Origin: JADGNZ01 sp963715895
Lineage (GTDB): Bacteria; Acidobacteriota; Thermoanaerobaculia; Gp7-AA8
Direction: 5' to 3'
Assembly (NCBI GenBank): GCA_963715895.1
Contig: OY970284.1
Span: forward strand, 6,200,001 to 6,264,000
DNA: 64,000 nucleotides
Positions 18,079 to 28,500 of this stretch are shown here, in pieces. Under the pieces are notes generated by a model that saw only the letters and a list, made by a program, of their open reading frames with translations, did no database searches and was not told the origin of the DNA. Position 1 is the first letter of the stretch. Every line of letters starts with the position of its first letter. The translations under genes and the position numbers were made by a program.

Positions 18079-19260
18079 CCGCAGCCATTTCTGCGGATCT
18101 TCAGGCTTGTTGTCCTGCCGGATCTCGAAGTAGAGGTAGCCGGAATGTGCGGCCTCCGACTCGCCGACCCCTGCAATCGTCTGTCCAGCGTTGACGCGGT
18201 CTCCCACGGCGACAGCCGGCGACTTCAGGTTGCCGTAAAGTGAAAAAACGCGGTTGCCGTGATCGAGTATCACCAGATTGCCGTATCCCTTGAACCACTG
18301 CGAAAATAGAACTGTTCCCGCAAAGACAGAGCGTACTTCAGAGCCGGGCGCCGCGGCGATCTTCAGGCCGTTATTGAAGGTCACGGTCGAAAATTTTGCG
18401 TTCGTTTGCTTTCCGAAGTGCTCGATGATCTTCCCCTGGACGGGCCACGCCAGCGCGCCCTGAATCGTGCGGATGTCGATTGCTGCCACCGCGGCCGTGC
18501 CATTCTGACGCGACAGCGCGTCGAGAAGATGCTCGAGCCGCTTCGCTTTCTCCTCGAGCTCGGCCAGTTTCTGTTCCGACTGGCTCCCCTCGCTGCGCAG
18601 CGAGACCAGCATCCTCTCCTTTCTGGCACGGGCCGAGGCCATCTCCTTCTGCCGCTGCTCGACGACGCGGCGTACGCCGGCCAGCTTCTGCTGGCGATCG
18701 GCCAGGTCGGCATTGCGGGCCCGCAGTTGCTCGCCGGCGGACTGAAAACGCGCCACCGCGCGCGCATCGCGCGAGACGAGAAATCCGAGCATCGACACCG
18801 CCTGCACGGGATCCCGCCGATCGTCGATCGACAGCAGCAACCGAAGGTAGCTCAGCCCGCCCAGGCGATAGAGGACTGCCAGCCGTTTGCGCAGGAACGC
18901 TTTCTCCCTGGCCACGTTGGAGGCGATGGACGCGATCTGCGACTCGAGGTCGTGACGCTGCTGCTCGAGCTGCGACTGCATGTCGATGGCAAGCTGCAGC
19001 TCATTCGTACGAATGCCGAGCTCGAGGTCCGCTTCCTCCAGATCGTGCTCGGCACCGCGGGTCTGGGTCCGGACGTCGTCCAGACGCTTCCGAAGACGGC
19101 CGATCTCGGCACGGATGCGGGTGAGGTCGGCATCGCGCGCCGTCTGCGAGTGCGCCGTGGGCACAGACAAGAGTGTCTGTGCCACATTGGTCAGGCTGAC
19201 CGCGAGGATCAGCGCCGCGGCGACGGCCCTATGTGCCAGGCGACGATTCGCGCAATGCAT
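18076..19260 (-). CDS. EnvC-like murein hydrolase activator (coiled coil plus degenerate LytM)
   Basis: A 394-residue secreted protein: signal peptide, long coiled coil (~45-265; EIGRLRKRLDDVRTQTRGAE, LEEKAKRLEHLLDALSR) and a C-terminal M23/LytM domain (~290-394). The zinc-binding motifs of active M23 peptidases (H-x3-D and HxH) read NNGLK and SLYGNL here, so the site is degenerate as in EnvC/NlpD, which activate amidases rather than cut peptidoglycan. It overlaps rnc by 32 bp. Residues ~26-34 (VAQTLLSVP) are encoded by a 24-bp hairpin repeat that lies inside the signal peptide region. Confidence 0.9.
   Translation of the reverse strand: MHCANRRLAHRAVAAALILAVSLTNVAQTLLSVPTAHSQTARDADLTRIRAEIGRLRKRLDDVRTQTRGAEHDLEEADLELGIRTNELQLAIDMQSQLEQQRHDLESQIASIASNVAREKAFLRKRLAVLYRLGGLSYLRLLLSIDDRRDPVQAVSMLGFLVSRDARAVARFQSAGEQLRARNADLADRQQKLAGVRRVVEQRQKEMASARARKERMLVSLRSEGSQSEQKLAELEEKAKRLEHLLDALSRQNGTAAVAAIDIRTIQGALAWPVQGKIIEHFGKQTNAKFSTVTFNNGLKIAAAPGSEVRSVFAGTVLFSQWFKGYGNLVILDHGNRVFSLYGNLKSPAVAVGDRVNAGQTIAGVGESEAAHSGYLYFEIRQDNKPEDPQKWLR
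19160..19183. repeat. 24-bp hairpin repeat inside the envC-like gene
   Basis: GGCACAGACA (19160-19169), loop AGAG, TGTCTGTGCC (19174-19183): the same element as at 5339-5362, here in frame within the signal peptide/early mature part of the envC-like protein. Confidence 0.9.
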
Positions 19261-19930
19261 GCTTGGCCGCCTGCTGCTGGGCCTCTTTCTTCGACGATCC
19301 CTCGCCGCGCGTGGCCAGGTTGCCGACCTTCACCTCGACGATGAACCGCTTGTCGTGATCCGGCCCCACTTCGCCCACGACGCTGTACTCCGGCAGCGGC
19401 ATCCCGTTCCCCTGCGCCATTTCCTGCAAGGCGGTCTTGTAATCCTGAAAGAGGAGGTTCTGCTCGTCGATGGCCTCGAGATCGGGAGTGAACATCCGCT
19501 CGATGAGACCTCGCACCGGCTCGATGCCGCCGTCGAGGTAGACCGCGGCCAGCATGGCCTCGAAGAGATTGGCCAGCAGCGAGTCTTTCTTCCGGCCGCC
19601 GGACTTCTCTTCGCCGACGCCGAGGAAAAGCACCTCTCCCATGCCGTAGGCGCGCGCTTTCTCGGCAAGGCTGGTGGCGCTGACTAGAAAGGCCTTCATC
19701 TTCGAAAGCGCTCCTTCGTCAAGCTCAGGAAAACGCCGGAAAAGAAGGTCGCCGATGACGAAGCCGAGGACGGAGTCGCCGAGGAATTCGAAGGTCTCGT
19801 TGTCCCGCAAAACGTCGTTCTTTGCCTCGTGCGAATACGACTTGTGCGTGAGCGCGCGTATCAGGATCTCACGCTGCTGGAAGGGATATCCGATGCGGGA
19901 TTCGAATGCGGCCAGGTCGTCGGTAGACAA
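19229..19930 (-). CDS. rnc: Ribonuclease III
   Basis: A 233-residue RNase III: the nuclease domain (~5-145) contains the signature NETFEFLGDSVLG with the metal-binding Glu and Asp, and a dsRNA-binding domain follows at ~155-230 (DYKTALQEMAQGN, then SSKKEAQQQAAKHAL). It cleaves double-stranded RNA and matures rRNA. The open frame extends to 20272 but overlaps the upstream gene; no ATG fits. I choose the TTG at 19930 (LSTDDLAAFESRIG), which gives the usual family length. It lies between a sulfatase/TPR gene and the envC-like gene. Confidence 0.9.
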   Translation of the reverse strand: MSTDDLAAFESRIGYPFQQREILIRALTHKSYSHEAKNDVLRDNETFEFLGDSVLGFVIGDLLFRRFPELDEGALSKMKAFLVSATSLAEKARAYGMGEVLFLGVGEEKSGGRKKDSLLANLFEAMLAAVYLDGGIEPVRGLIERMFTPDLEAIDEQNLLFQDYKTALQEMAQGNGMPLPEYSVVGEVGPDHDKRFIVEVKVGNLATRGEGSSKKEAQQQAAKHALRESSPGT

Positions 19931-19967
19931 TCGGTCAAAAGTATAGAGGAGAGCGGACCTATCCTCG

Positions 19968-22079
19968 TCAGTGCAGTTGGGCAAGGGTTCGCTGTGCCTC
20001 GGCGATGTCGGCCGCGTAATGCGACTTCGGCGCCGTTCTGACGAAGCGCTCCAGGGCCGAGCGCGCTTCGGCCGCGTTCCCCGCTTTCGAGTCCACGATG
20101 CCGATGTTGAGCAGTGCGTCGTACTGCCGCGGATCGCAGGCAACGGCGCGTTTCCACGAATCGACCGCATGCTCGAAGTCGCCCTTCTGCGCGTAGAGCA
20201 CCCCGAGCGTGTTCCACGCCAGCGGCAATTTCGGATTGAGCTCCAGTGAACGCGTGAGCCTGCTCTCGGCAACGCTCACGTTGCCTGCTTTGAGAGCGAG
20301 GATGCCGAGGTTCTGCAGGGCCGGAGCGTCGTTCGCGTCGATCGCCAGCACGCGCTCGAACTGGCTTCGTGCCTCCGCTTCCCGTCCCGAGTCGGAGAGA
20401 GCCACGCCGAGGGCGTTGAGCAGATCGGGATCATTGCTGCCGGCGCGCGGCGTGAGCAGATCGATCGCCCCCTTCGGATTCCCGGTCTCGCTCAACAAGA
20501 GCGCCAGATGCACGCGGTCAGAGTCGGCGGCATTCGGCTTCGAGACGAGGATCTTCAACTGCTCCATGGCCTCGGCGATCTGATCGTTTTGCTGCAGCAT
20601 GAATGCGAGCAGCTCCCGCCCGGCATCCATGTCACTTCTCGCGGCGACAACCTCGCGCGCAAGAGCAAGGGCCCGGACCGGATTGCCGCGCTCGAATGCA
20701 TCGACCGCGGCGTGCATCTTCGAATCGAGTCCGATCAGGTTCTTCGGATCGTCCGCTTCCGTGTAGTGCTCGCGAGGCGAGGCGTTGCCGGAGACGTATC
20801 CCAGGCTGCGCAACCGCGCGATCTCCTCGGATGAGACCGCGGCGCGCGCGGAGGGGGGTACCTGCATCGGCGCGAGGAGCCGCCGGGCCGCCTCGACGTC
20901 GCGGCGCCGCTGCTCGCGCAGGTTCTCCAACTCGCGCGGATCGCGCGGAAGATCGTAGAGCTCGGCCAGCGGCAGGTCGATGTATTTGAGGCCGTCGTGG
21001 ATGATTCCTGTCAGCGGAGCCCACCCTCGGTTGAGCGACGCGGAGAGAGACTCGAAGTAGCTGTCGCGCAAACCCACGTCGTGGAGAAGCGACGCTCCCG
21101 GCAGCGCCGCCGGCTTCGGCAGACCGGCAGCCTCGAGGATCGTCGGAACGATGTCGATATGGCGCACGAATTCGTTCACCTTTCGATGCCCGGTTCCGTG
21201 ACCGGCGACGAGCAACGGAACCTTCAACGTCGACTCGTAGGCGAAGAGACCATGTGTGGCCTCGCCGTGATCGCCAAGCGCCTCGCCATGGTCGGCCGTG
21301 ACGACGATCAGCAGATCGGGTTCGGCAGCCACGATGGGACCGATGGCTTTAGAGAGCTCATCGTCGACGTACGAAATCTCGCCGAGGTATTCGTTGCCGC
21401 GAAACGAGGAAAGGAACGGCTCCGGCGGCGCGTACGGTGCATGCGGGTCGTAGAGATGGACCCACATGAATCGCTTCTCTCCGGCGTGGCCGTTCCACCA
21501 CTTCGTGGCCGCGGCGAGGACCGCCTCGGCCCGCCGCTCCGGTTCGACGAAATCGACTCCCGACTGTCCTTTGCCGTAGTTGTCGTCATACGTATCGAAG
21601 CCGCGGTTCAGACCGAAGCGGGAGTCGAGCGGAAAGGCACCGATGAAGGCGCCGGAAACATAGCCGCCGCGATGCAGCATGGCCGCGACGGTCTCGTACT
21701 TCGGATCGAGCTTGAACCCCGCGTTCTCGCGCACCCCGTGCTGGAACGGGTAGAGGCCGGTCAGGATGTTGGTGTGCGACGCCAGCGTGATGACGTTGTG
21801 CGCATGCGCGTTGGTGAACTCCAGCCCGCGGCCGGCCAGGGAGTCGAGAAACGGTGTCCGCACGCGGGTGTTCCCGGCGTAGCCGACGGAATCGGCGCGT
21901 AGCGTATCGATGGTTACGAGGATGATGTCGCGTGCAGGCGCGCCTGGTCCGCCATGAAACCGCCGGACCAGAATCCATGAAACGGCGGCGATGACGAACA
22001 CGGCGCAGGCAAGGACGATGACCAGCGACTTTTGCCGTACCGGGATACCCCGCTGTTCCTCAGAGCCCACCGGCGTCAA
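19968..22079 (-). CDS. Sulfatase-fold (alkaline phosphatase superfamily) membrane protein with TPR, copy 2
   Basis: A 703-residue protein with one N-terminal membrane helix (SLVIVLACAVFVIAAVSWILV), a sulfatase/phosphodiesterase domain at ~48-420 and TPR repeats from ~470 to the end. Metal-site motifs are visible: LVTIDTLRADSVG and VVTADHGEALGDHGE. The nucleophile region reads ITLASHTNILTG with Thr where true sulfatases have the Cys that becomes formylglycine, so hydrolysis of sulfate esters by that route is unlikely. Phosphotransfer or phosphodiester chemistry is more plausible. It begins at a TTG overlapping the stop of its paralogue (TTGA). Confidence 0.85.
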   Translation of the reverse strand: MTPVGSEEQRGIPVRQKSLVIVLACAVFVIAAVSWILVRRFHGGPGAPARDIILVTIDTLRADSVGYAGNTRVRTPFLDSLAGRGLEFTNAHAHNVITLASHTNILTGLYPFQHGVRENAGFKLDPKYETVAAMLHRGGYVSGAFIGAFPLDSRFGLNRGFDTYDDNYGKGQSGVDFVEPERRAEAVLAAATKWWNGHAGEKRFMWVHLYDPHAPYAPPEPFLSSFRGNEYLGEISYVDDELSKAIGPIVAAEPDLLIVVTADHGEALGDHGEATHGLFAYESTLKVPLLVAGHGTGHRKVNEFVRHIDIVPTILEAAGLPKPAALPGASLLHDVGLRDSYFESLSASLNRGWAPLTGIIHDGLKYIDLPLAELYDLPRDPRELENLREQRRRDVEAARRLLAPMQVPPSARAAVSSEEIARLRSLGYVSGNASPREHYTEADDPKNLIGLDSKMHAAVDAFERGNPVRALALAREVVAARSDMDAGRELLAFMLQQNDQIAEAMEQLKILVSKPNAADSDRVHLALLLSETGNPKGAIDLLTPRAGSNDPDLLNALGVALSDSGREAEARSQFERVLAIDANDAPALQNLGILALKAGNVSVAESRLTRSLELNPKLPLAWNTLGVLYAQKGDFEHAVDSWKRAVACDPRQYDALLNIGIVDSKAGNAAEARSALERFVRTAPKSHYAADIAEAQRTLAQLH

Positions 22080-24301
22080 TTCAGCATCCGTTTACGCAGC
22101 AACGGCGCCGAGTCGCGGACGCGCTGCGGAAGCCGCTGCAACTCGGGATCGCCCGGAAATTTCTGCTGCCCCTGGAAGGCCCAGAACAGCGCGCCGCGAT
22201 CGTCACCAATGGCCGTCAACGTCTCGGCGACGACCGTATAGGTATGCGGCTGTGGGGCGGCCTTGACGACGTCGAAGATCAGTTTCGTCGCTTCATCGAG
22301 GCGATGTTCGACGGCGAGGAGCATGACCAGTGAAGCGTAGGCGTCGGAGGACGAGGGGTTCTTGGCGATCTCCGTGCGGAACTCGCGCTCGGCCTCTTCG
22401 TTTCTACCGAGCCGGGCCAGAACGTCCCCGATCGCGCCGTGCAGGCCGGGCGCGGGCTTGGGTGATTTCTCGCTGGCGATCAAGGCACGCTGGTAATACC
22501 CGAGCGCGGCCGGCATGTTGCCGCGTGCCTTCTCGATGCCCCCGAGCATGATCAGCGGATCCGTAGGATCGTGCGCGGTATCGACCGCCAGCTTGGCCTC
22601 GACCTCGGCACGCTTCACGTCGTTCCGCCGCATCCAGATCCGCGAAAGGATGTCGTGCGCCTCGCCGGGCTCGATCTTCACCGCGATCTCGGCGTGCTTC
22701 TGCGCGGTGTCGAGGTCGCCGAGCGTCATGGCCAGATTGGCGACGTCATACAACAGGGCGATGGCGGTAGGGACGTGCCGCAATCCCTCCTTCGCGGCCT
22801 CCATGGCATCACGCTGGCGCCCCATCTTGAAGAGGATCTTGGACTTGAGGTCCCAGAGATCCGTGATCTGGCCGTTGCTCGCCAGCAGCTTGTCGGTCAG
22901 AGCGAGCGCTTCGGGCTCCTTGTTGCTTCGGTAGTACGTGTAGGCAACCCGGATGTCGCGAAAGGCTCCCATCATGTCCTTCGGATCGGGGAGCGCCGCG
23001 CCTTTGCTCGTATCCACGGTCGAGCCGACATAACCGAGTGCGGCGAGCTTGGCGGCTTCCTCCGGATCGACATTCGCCGGCGCTGCCGCTTCCTTCACGA
23101 ACGGATCGATGGCATCCCGCAGCTTGACGTAGGCGCGCCGGTTGTCCTGAAGAACGTTTTTCTTCTCTGCTGGATCCGATGCCAGATCGAACAGCTCCGG
23201 CTGCGGGCTCTTGATGTAGTGATCGTTGCCGTCGATGAGCGAGTGCAGATCGCTCCAGCCGAAATGAAAGCGCGGATAGAACGTCTCGGCGTAGATCGGC
23301 CGCGTCGGGCCGCCATCGAGAAACGACAGCAGGGACTGCCCGACGCGATGTCCGGTTGTGGGGAGCGGCGTCGCCGTCCGCTCGAGAATCGTCGGAAAAA
23401 CATCGACGAGTTGCACCGGGATACTCACCGTCGACCCGGCTTTGCGTTGCTGGGGCAGCTTCACGATCAGCGGGACCTGGAGCTCCTCCCGATAAAGAAG
23501 GAGCCCATGTTCTTCTTCTCCGTGATCGAAGAGGCCCTCGCCATGATCCGAAAGGAACACGATGAGCGATTTGTCGTAGAGCCCTCTCTTCTTCAGATCC
23601 GCGATCAGCTCTCCGATGATCGAATCGACGTAGGCGATCTCGCCGTCGTAGTGATTCGCGTACATGCCAAAGAAAGGCTCCGGCGGCGTGTACGGTGAAT
23701 GCGGATCGTACAGGTGCAGGAAAAAGAAGAACGGCCGGCTCCCCTGGGCGTCGAGCCACTTCTGTCCTGCGTGCTCCGTTTCGCGTCCGTCACGCTGCAC
23801 GCGGCCGATCAGGTTTTCGCCGGCGATCGGCTTAACTTCGTCGTCGTAGAAATCGAATCCACGGGAAAGACGCGTTTCCTTCCTCAAGACGAACGCCGAT
23901 ACCGCTGCTCCTGTCGCGTATCCGTTTTTCTTGAGCAACTCCTGAACCGTCGGAATCGAATCGGCAAGACGGAAGCCGACGTTGTCGCGGATGCCATGGT
24001 CCGCCGGCAGCATGCCCGTGAGAATCGATGTGTGCGAGGGAAGGGTGAGCGGCACGTGGCTGTACGCCCGCTCGTAGAGAATCGAATCGGCGCGCAAGGC
24101 GTCGATGTTCGGCGTGGCGATCCCTTTGTAGCCGTAGGCCGGGAGGTGATCCGAGCGAAGCGTATCGATCGAGATCAGGATCACCGGCGTCGTGTTCGAC
24201 GGCGAGCCCACCGACCGCCGGCACGACGTGACCAGCGCGAGGGCCAGCAGGCCGGCCGCGCAAAGAAAGACAGCACTACGACGAAACCAGGTTGCGTGCA
24301 T
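22076..24301 (-). CDS. Sulfatase-fold lipoprotein with TPR, copy 1
   Basis: A 741-residue paralogue of the next gene: lipoprotein signal (LLALALVTSC), sulfatase-type domain (~38-420; LISIDTLRSDHLPAYGY, FLSDHGEGLFDHGEEEHG) and C-terminal TPR repeats (~455-735). The active-site segment is LTLPSHTSILTG, again with Thr in the nucleophile position. Lipidation should place it at the periplasmic face of a membrane. Two tandem copies coupled to an upstream TPR lipoprotein-like gene (18-bp gap) suggest a shared role on an envelope polymer or lipid head group; this is inference. Confidence 0.85.
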   Translation of the reverse strand: MHATWFRRSAVFLCAAGLLALALVTSCRRSVGSPSNTTPVILISIDTLRSDHLPAYGYKGIATPNIDALRADSILYERAYSHVPLTLPSHTSILTGMLPADHGIRDNVGFRLADSIPTVQELLKKNGYATGAAVSAFVLRKETRLSRGFDFYDDEVKPIAGENLIGRVQRDGRETEHAGQKWLDAQGSRPFFFFLHLYDPHSPYTPPEPFFGMYANHYDGEIAYVDSIIGELIADLKKRGLYDKSLIVFLSDHGEGLFDHGEEEHGLLLYREELQVPLIVKLPQQRKAGSTVSIPVQLVDVFPTILERTATPLPTTGHRVGQSLLSFLDGGPTRPIYAETFYPRFHFGWSDLHSLIDGNDHYIKSPQPELFDLASDPAEKKNVLQDNRRAYVKLRDAIDPFVKEAAAPANVDPEEAAKLAALGYVGSTVDTSKGAALPDPKDMMGAFRDIRVAYTYYRSNKEPEALALTDKLLASNGQITDLWDLKSKILFKMGRQRDAMEAAKEGLRHVPTAIALLYDVANLAMTLGDLDTAQKHAEIAVKIEPGEAHDILSRIWMRRNDVKRAEVEAKLAVDTAHDPTDPLIMLGGIEKARGNMPAALGYYQRALIASEKSPKPAPGLHGAIGDVLARLGRNEEAEREFRTEIAKNPSSSDAYASLVMLLAVEHRLDEATKLIFDVVKAAPQPHTYTVVAETLTAIGDDRGALFWAFQGQQKFPGDPELQRLPQRVRDSAPLLRKRMLN

Positions 24302-24319
24302 GCGGGGTCAGGTCGATGA

Positions 24320-25381
24320 CTACTTCTTCGGCAACGCCGCGAGCATGTTACGGGCGTCTTTTGCCTCTGGCGCGTCAGGCGCCATGGCCACGACCTGCTC
24401 GAAATCGGCACGGGCGTCGGCCGTCTTGTTCGATTGCGCGTTTGCCAGACCACGATAGTAGTAGGCGTCGACCCCTTTCGGGTCCATGGCGATGGCCTTG
24501 CTGAAGTACGTGACCGCATCCGCGGGATTCTTCTTGTTGAGGAAGAGGATGCCTAGGTTGAGGTAGGTCGTGGGATCGGTGATCGCTGATGCCGGCAGCT
24601 TCTCGATCTGGGCTTTTCCGGCGTCGAGCTGTCCATTCTCGAGGTAGAGGTTCGCCAGGAGCAACGCCGCCGTGTTGTTGGAGGGATCGGCGGCCGTCAC
24701 CGCCTCCAGCGACGCGATGGCCTTTTTCAGGTCGCCGGCCCGGTAGTACGCCTGGGCCATGACCTGGAGGAGCTGATCATGCATCTGTTTGGTTTCCGGC
24801 TTATCTGCCGGGACCATCGGAAGCGCCCTCTCGAAATCAGCGACGGCACGCTTGAGGTTTTCCTGCACTTCATCGGTGGTCACCGTGTGAGTAGCCGCCC
24901 CGCCAGCCGACTGCGGGGTGGGGACGACGTCGCCGGCCTTGATCCTCATCAGGTTCTGGCCCTCGGTGATCGCCTCGACCGCTTCCTTGGCAACCAGAGG
25001 CGCCGCGGTTACCGTGGCCGCCGTGGCTTCCTCTTTGACCTCGGGCGCGAGCTGCGTCTGGATCATCGGCTGCTGCTGCATTTCGCTGATGTTCGCGGTG
25101 CCGCGGCTGGTGGCGTAACCGTCGGCGACAATGTCGACGTTCCATTGCCCGCCAACCATTCCGAGCGCCGACCAATGACCACGGGCATCGGTCTTGACGA
25201 TGATCGGCTGGGTGTTGCCCGAGGCGATGGCCACGGTCACCGTGGCGCCCTGAATGGGCTTGCCGGTGGTCTTGTCGGTGACGGTTCCCTGCAGCCGGCC
25301 CTTCCCGCGAACCTGAGCCGTGGCGGTGACGACGAGAAAGAGCGACAGCATGATTGAGGTGAAGACGCTGAGCTTGCGCAT
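24320..25381 (-). CDS. Exported carboxypeptidase-regulatory-like/TPR protein
   Basis: A 353-residue secreted protein. After a signal peptide (LSVFTSIMLSLFLVVTATAQ) comes a carboxypeptidase-regulatory-like beta-sandwich (~28-110; GRLQGTVTDKTTGKPIQGATV), a low-complexity linker and four or more TPRs (~165-350; NNTAALLLANLYLENGQ, PTTYLNLGILFLNKKNP). AGGAGA lies 6 nt before the ATG at 25381; the ORF beyond it up to 25648 crosses a terminator. It is the first gene of a six-gene minus-strand run reaching ctpA. No enzyme motif; probably a scaffold in the periplasm. Confidence 0.85.
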   Translation of the reverse strand: MRKLSVFTSIMLSLFLVVTATAQVRGKGRLQGTVTDKTTGKPIQGATVTVAIASGNTQPIIVKTDARGHWSALGMVGGQWNVDIVADGYATSRGTANISEMQQQPMIQTQLAPEVKEEATAATVTAAPLVAKEAVEAITEGQNLMRIKAGDVVPTPQSAGGAATHTVTTDEVQENLKRAVADFERALPMVPADKPETKQMHDQLLQVMAQAYYRAGDLKKAIASLEAVTAADPSNNTAALLLANLYLENGQLDAGKAQIEKLPASAITDPTTYLNLGILFLNKKNPADAVTYFSKAIAMDPKGVDAYYYRGLANAQSNKTADARADFEQVVAMAPDAPEAKDARNMLAALPKK

Positions 25382-25528
25382 CGATTCTCCTGATTTCAAG
25401 TGGGTTGAGCCCGTAGGCCCGGGTTGCGAAACGCAGCGTATCGCACCGCTGTTCCAGAATATCGAACGGAGCCTCAAAAGGTGGCCGCTGGCCCTTGCCA
25501 GCCGCCAACGGCCTGAACTCAGCGTTCC

Positions 25529-25562
25529 AAAAAAAACCCGCTGGGGTTGCCCCCAGCGGGTT
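25529..25562 (-). terminator. Intrinsic terminator of the TonB-receptor gene
   Basis: Perfect arms AACCCGCTGGGG (25535-25546) and CCCCAGCGGGTT (25551-25562) with a 4-nt loop; on the minus strand the hairpin is followed by eight T residues. It lies 28 bp past the receptor stop and separates it from the downstream operon. Confidence 0.95.
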
Positions 25563-25589
25563 GTGTTGCAAACGGCTTTGTGAAGCGAA

Positions 25590-28500
25590 CTAGAACGACA
25601 GACGCGCTCCGAGGCGGAACACGCGCGGAGAGAGAACCTCGGCCACACGGTTACTGGCCGCCGCTGGCTTTGTGCCGCCTGCAGACGAATTGATCTGCGT
25701 CACGTTGCGCTGCAGGATCGTGTTGGAGTTCATCATGTTGAATCCATCGACCGAGAGCGTCAGGCCAACCCGCTGGAAGCGGATCTCCTTGGCAAGGCGC
25801 ATGTCGACTTCAGTCACCGTCGGGTCCCTGAAGGTGTCGACCGCGCTGGTGGCCAGAAGGGCCTTGTTTCCCTCACCATTGGCGCCTTTCACGAGGAACA
25901 CATACGGCAGCGAGTAGCCCTGACGGGAGTTGACGTTGAACCCGAATGACGTCTCGATGACCGGGATCTGGTACGTGCCGGTCAGGTCAGCTGTCCACTT
26001 CGAATTGATGTAGACAAAACCCTTCGATCCGCTGCCGGTGCTCTGGAAGATGACCTCGGAATTGTTGCAGACGCCGCAGGTGCGTGTGACGGTCGGATCG
26101 ACGATCGCGCCGGGACCAACGTGCTGCTTCCAATCCTGCAGGGTGAGATTGCCGCGCATCATCCAGCGGTGCGACAGCCGCTTGGTGGCGGTGAGCTCGA
26201 GTCCCTTGTAGGTCTGGTAGTAGTCCGGGGTGTTCCGGATGACTTTGAACACCGCGGGTGAATCACCGGGTTTCAAAACGTAGTACGGGAGCGACGGAAT
26301 CGTGCCGTTCGGCAGCGCGGCGCAAGGAGCCGTCGCTGTCGGAACGCAAGTGATGGGGGCGTGCAGAACGTAGTCGGCCGGGCTGTAGAAATCGTTCCCG
26401 CCCTGCGTATGCTCGCCGAATGTGCCGATGAAGTTATCGAGTTTGCGATACGTGCCGTTGATGCCGACGCTGAAATCGGACATCAGCTCGCGCTCGCCGC
26501 CGAGGATGATCTCATCGGTGTAGGGCGACTTGAGGTTGCTCGCCCAACGCGTGAACTGCGTCGCTACGGTCGGATGGAGAGGATCGAATCCACCGTGGAA
26601 TCCGACGCCGTACTTGAAGTCGATCTCGTTCCGCTGCGCCACGTTGTCATGGTTCAGATCATTGAAATAGAGGTACGCGAAGGAGTAGGCGCCCGGTGAG
26701 GTCGGCGTGACCGTGCCGCTGGTCAACTGGCTGACATACCGGCTGTAGGAACCTCGCAGAAGAGTCTTGCGATCGGCCCCCAGTGCATAGGTCAGGCCGA
26801 GCCGGGGAGAGATGTTGGTGAACTTCAGACCCGACACGGCCGCAAACGTTTCGGCCGGGAGGATTTCAGGAACGACCGGATTCGCCGGGGCGATTCCGGC
26901 GGAGCTGGCGCCCTTCTGCTCGTCGTAGCGGAGCGCGCCCTGCAACGTGAGGTTGCCGAGCATGATCGTGTCGCCGACGTACATATCGGTCGACTTGGCC
27001 GTGAACGTCAGTTGCGGGAAGCGCTGGAATTCAGCGGATCCGGTATTGACGACGCCCGCCGAGTTCGGGACGTTGCCGGCGCCGTAGTTGTACACGTATT
27101 CGCCACCCGGCCATGCGGTGCGAGAGGTCACGTCGGCGACGCGATAGCCGAAACCGAACTTCAGCTCGTGGCTGATCTTGCCGGTGTTGACGAACGCGGA
27201 ACCGTCGAGGCGGGTCTGCTTCTGCGGCCGAAGGCTGGTGACCGACTCATAGCTGCGGTCCCACGCGCCGTTACCAGTGGGGGTGTTGTCCTTGAAGGCC
27301 GGAAGCGAGTCGACGCCGCAGGCGAACGTCGTGCAGCCCTTGCCGTTGTCGGCGATGAGCTGGAAGCCTCCCTGCACCTTCGAGTAGAGACCGGTGAGGT
27401 AGAGGTTCTGATTGATGATCTGCGTATCTTCGATCTTCCACAGGGTCGGATCGGTGAGGCTGCCCGTACCGTGAGCGTAGGTGTCGTTCTGGTTCCAGCC
27501 CGCCGCCGGGAGGCGGGTGGAACTGACGTTCCGTCCGAACTTGATCTTCGCGCCGTACTGATCGACCAGCGTGAGGCTGTTCGAAGCCGTGGGCTGCGCG
27601 TTGACCTTCAGGTTTTCGTTCTTGAGCTGGGTCGTGTCGTGGAACCGCGAAGTCGGGTCTGCCCGATTGAGCAGCGTAGCAGTCAGGATGTTGATGTCCT
27701 GTTTCCCATACGCGCCCCAGAACCAGAGACGGTCCTTGATGATCGGGCCGCCGATCTCGGCGCCGTTGTCGTCGATCTTGTCGATCTGATTGATGGCGGA
27801 CAGGTAGCTGGTCGCTTCCGACGGGATCTTCGGAGTGGACTGGTAGCTCTGGCTGGTGTGGAAGGCGCGAGCCGAGCCCTTGAAGTCATTCGTGCCGCGC
27901 TTGGTGACCATGTTGAGCTGCACGCCCGGGGTCATGATCCGAGGGTCGGAACCGCCGGTCGTGATCTGCATTTCTTCGAAGGCGTCGAAGTCGTAGTACG
28001 CCGGCGAGGAGCCGGTCGCCGCGAAGTCGGTGATGTTCACACCATCGACGTTCCACGTTGACTGCGTGCCGGTGGTCCCTTTCGAGGCGTAGACCGACTG
28101 CTGGCCGGATTCGTTTCCGCCAACGTTGTTACGGTCCATCGTGACGCCGGGGGTCTGCTGGAGAATGACCCACGGGTCGCGCGCCGACGGCACATTCTCG
28201 AGCTCGACCTTGGAGATGTCGGCGCCCGTGCCTGTCTTGCGAACGTCGAGCAGCGGCGCTTCGGCCGTGACGACGATCGATTCCGCCGCCGACGGATTCA
28301 GGGTCATCGTCACATCGGCGTTACGTCCGAGGTTGACGAAGATGCCCGTACGCGTCGATGTTCCGAATCCCGCAAGCTCCGCCTTGAGACCGTACGACCC
28401 AGGCGCGAGATTGAGGAATCGGAAGCTGCCCGATGCGTCGGTAATCACCGTCTGCGGTGCGCCGACGCCGGTCAAAGTTACGGTCACGCCCGGAAGCGCT

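Noticed and set aside
17046..18194. 382-residue plus-strand open frame
   Set aside because: Antisense of ctpA, whose catalytic motifs are intact; no motif or ribosome site on the plus strand.
18076..19260. Active M23 metallopeptidase
   Set aside because: The H-x3-D and HxH zinc motifs are replaced (NNGLK, SLYGNL), so the protein is better described as an activator.
19968..24301. True arylsulfatases
   Set aside because: Both proteins have Thr in the nucleophile position (LASHT and LPSHT contexts) where sulfatases need Cys or Ser for formylglycine formation.
27012..28061. 349-residue plus-strand open frame
   Set aside because: Antisense of the TonB-dependent receptor; no recognisable domain.
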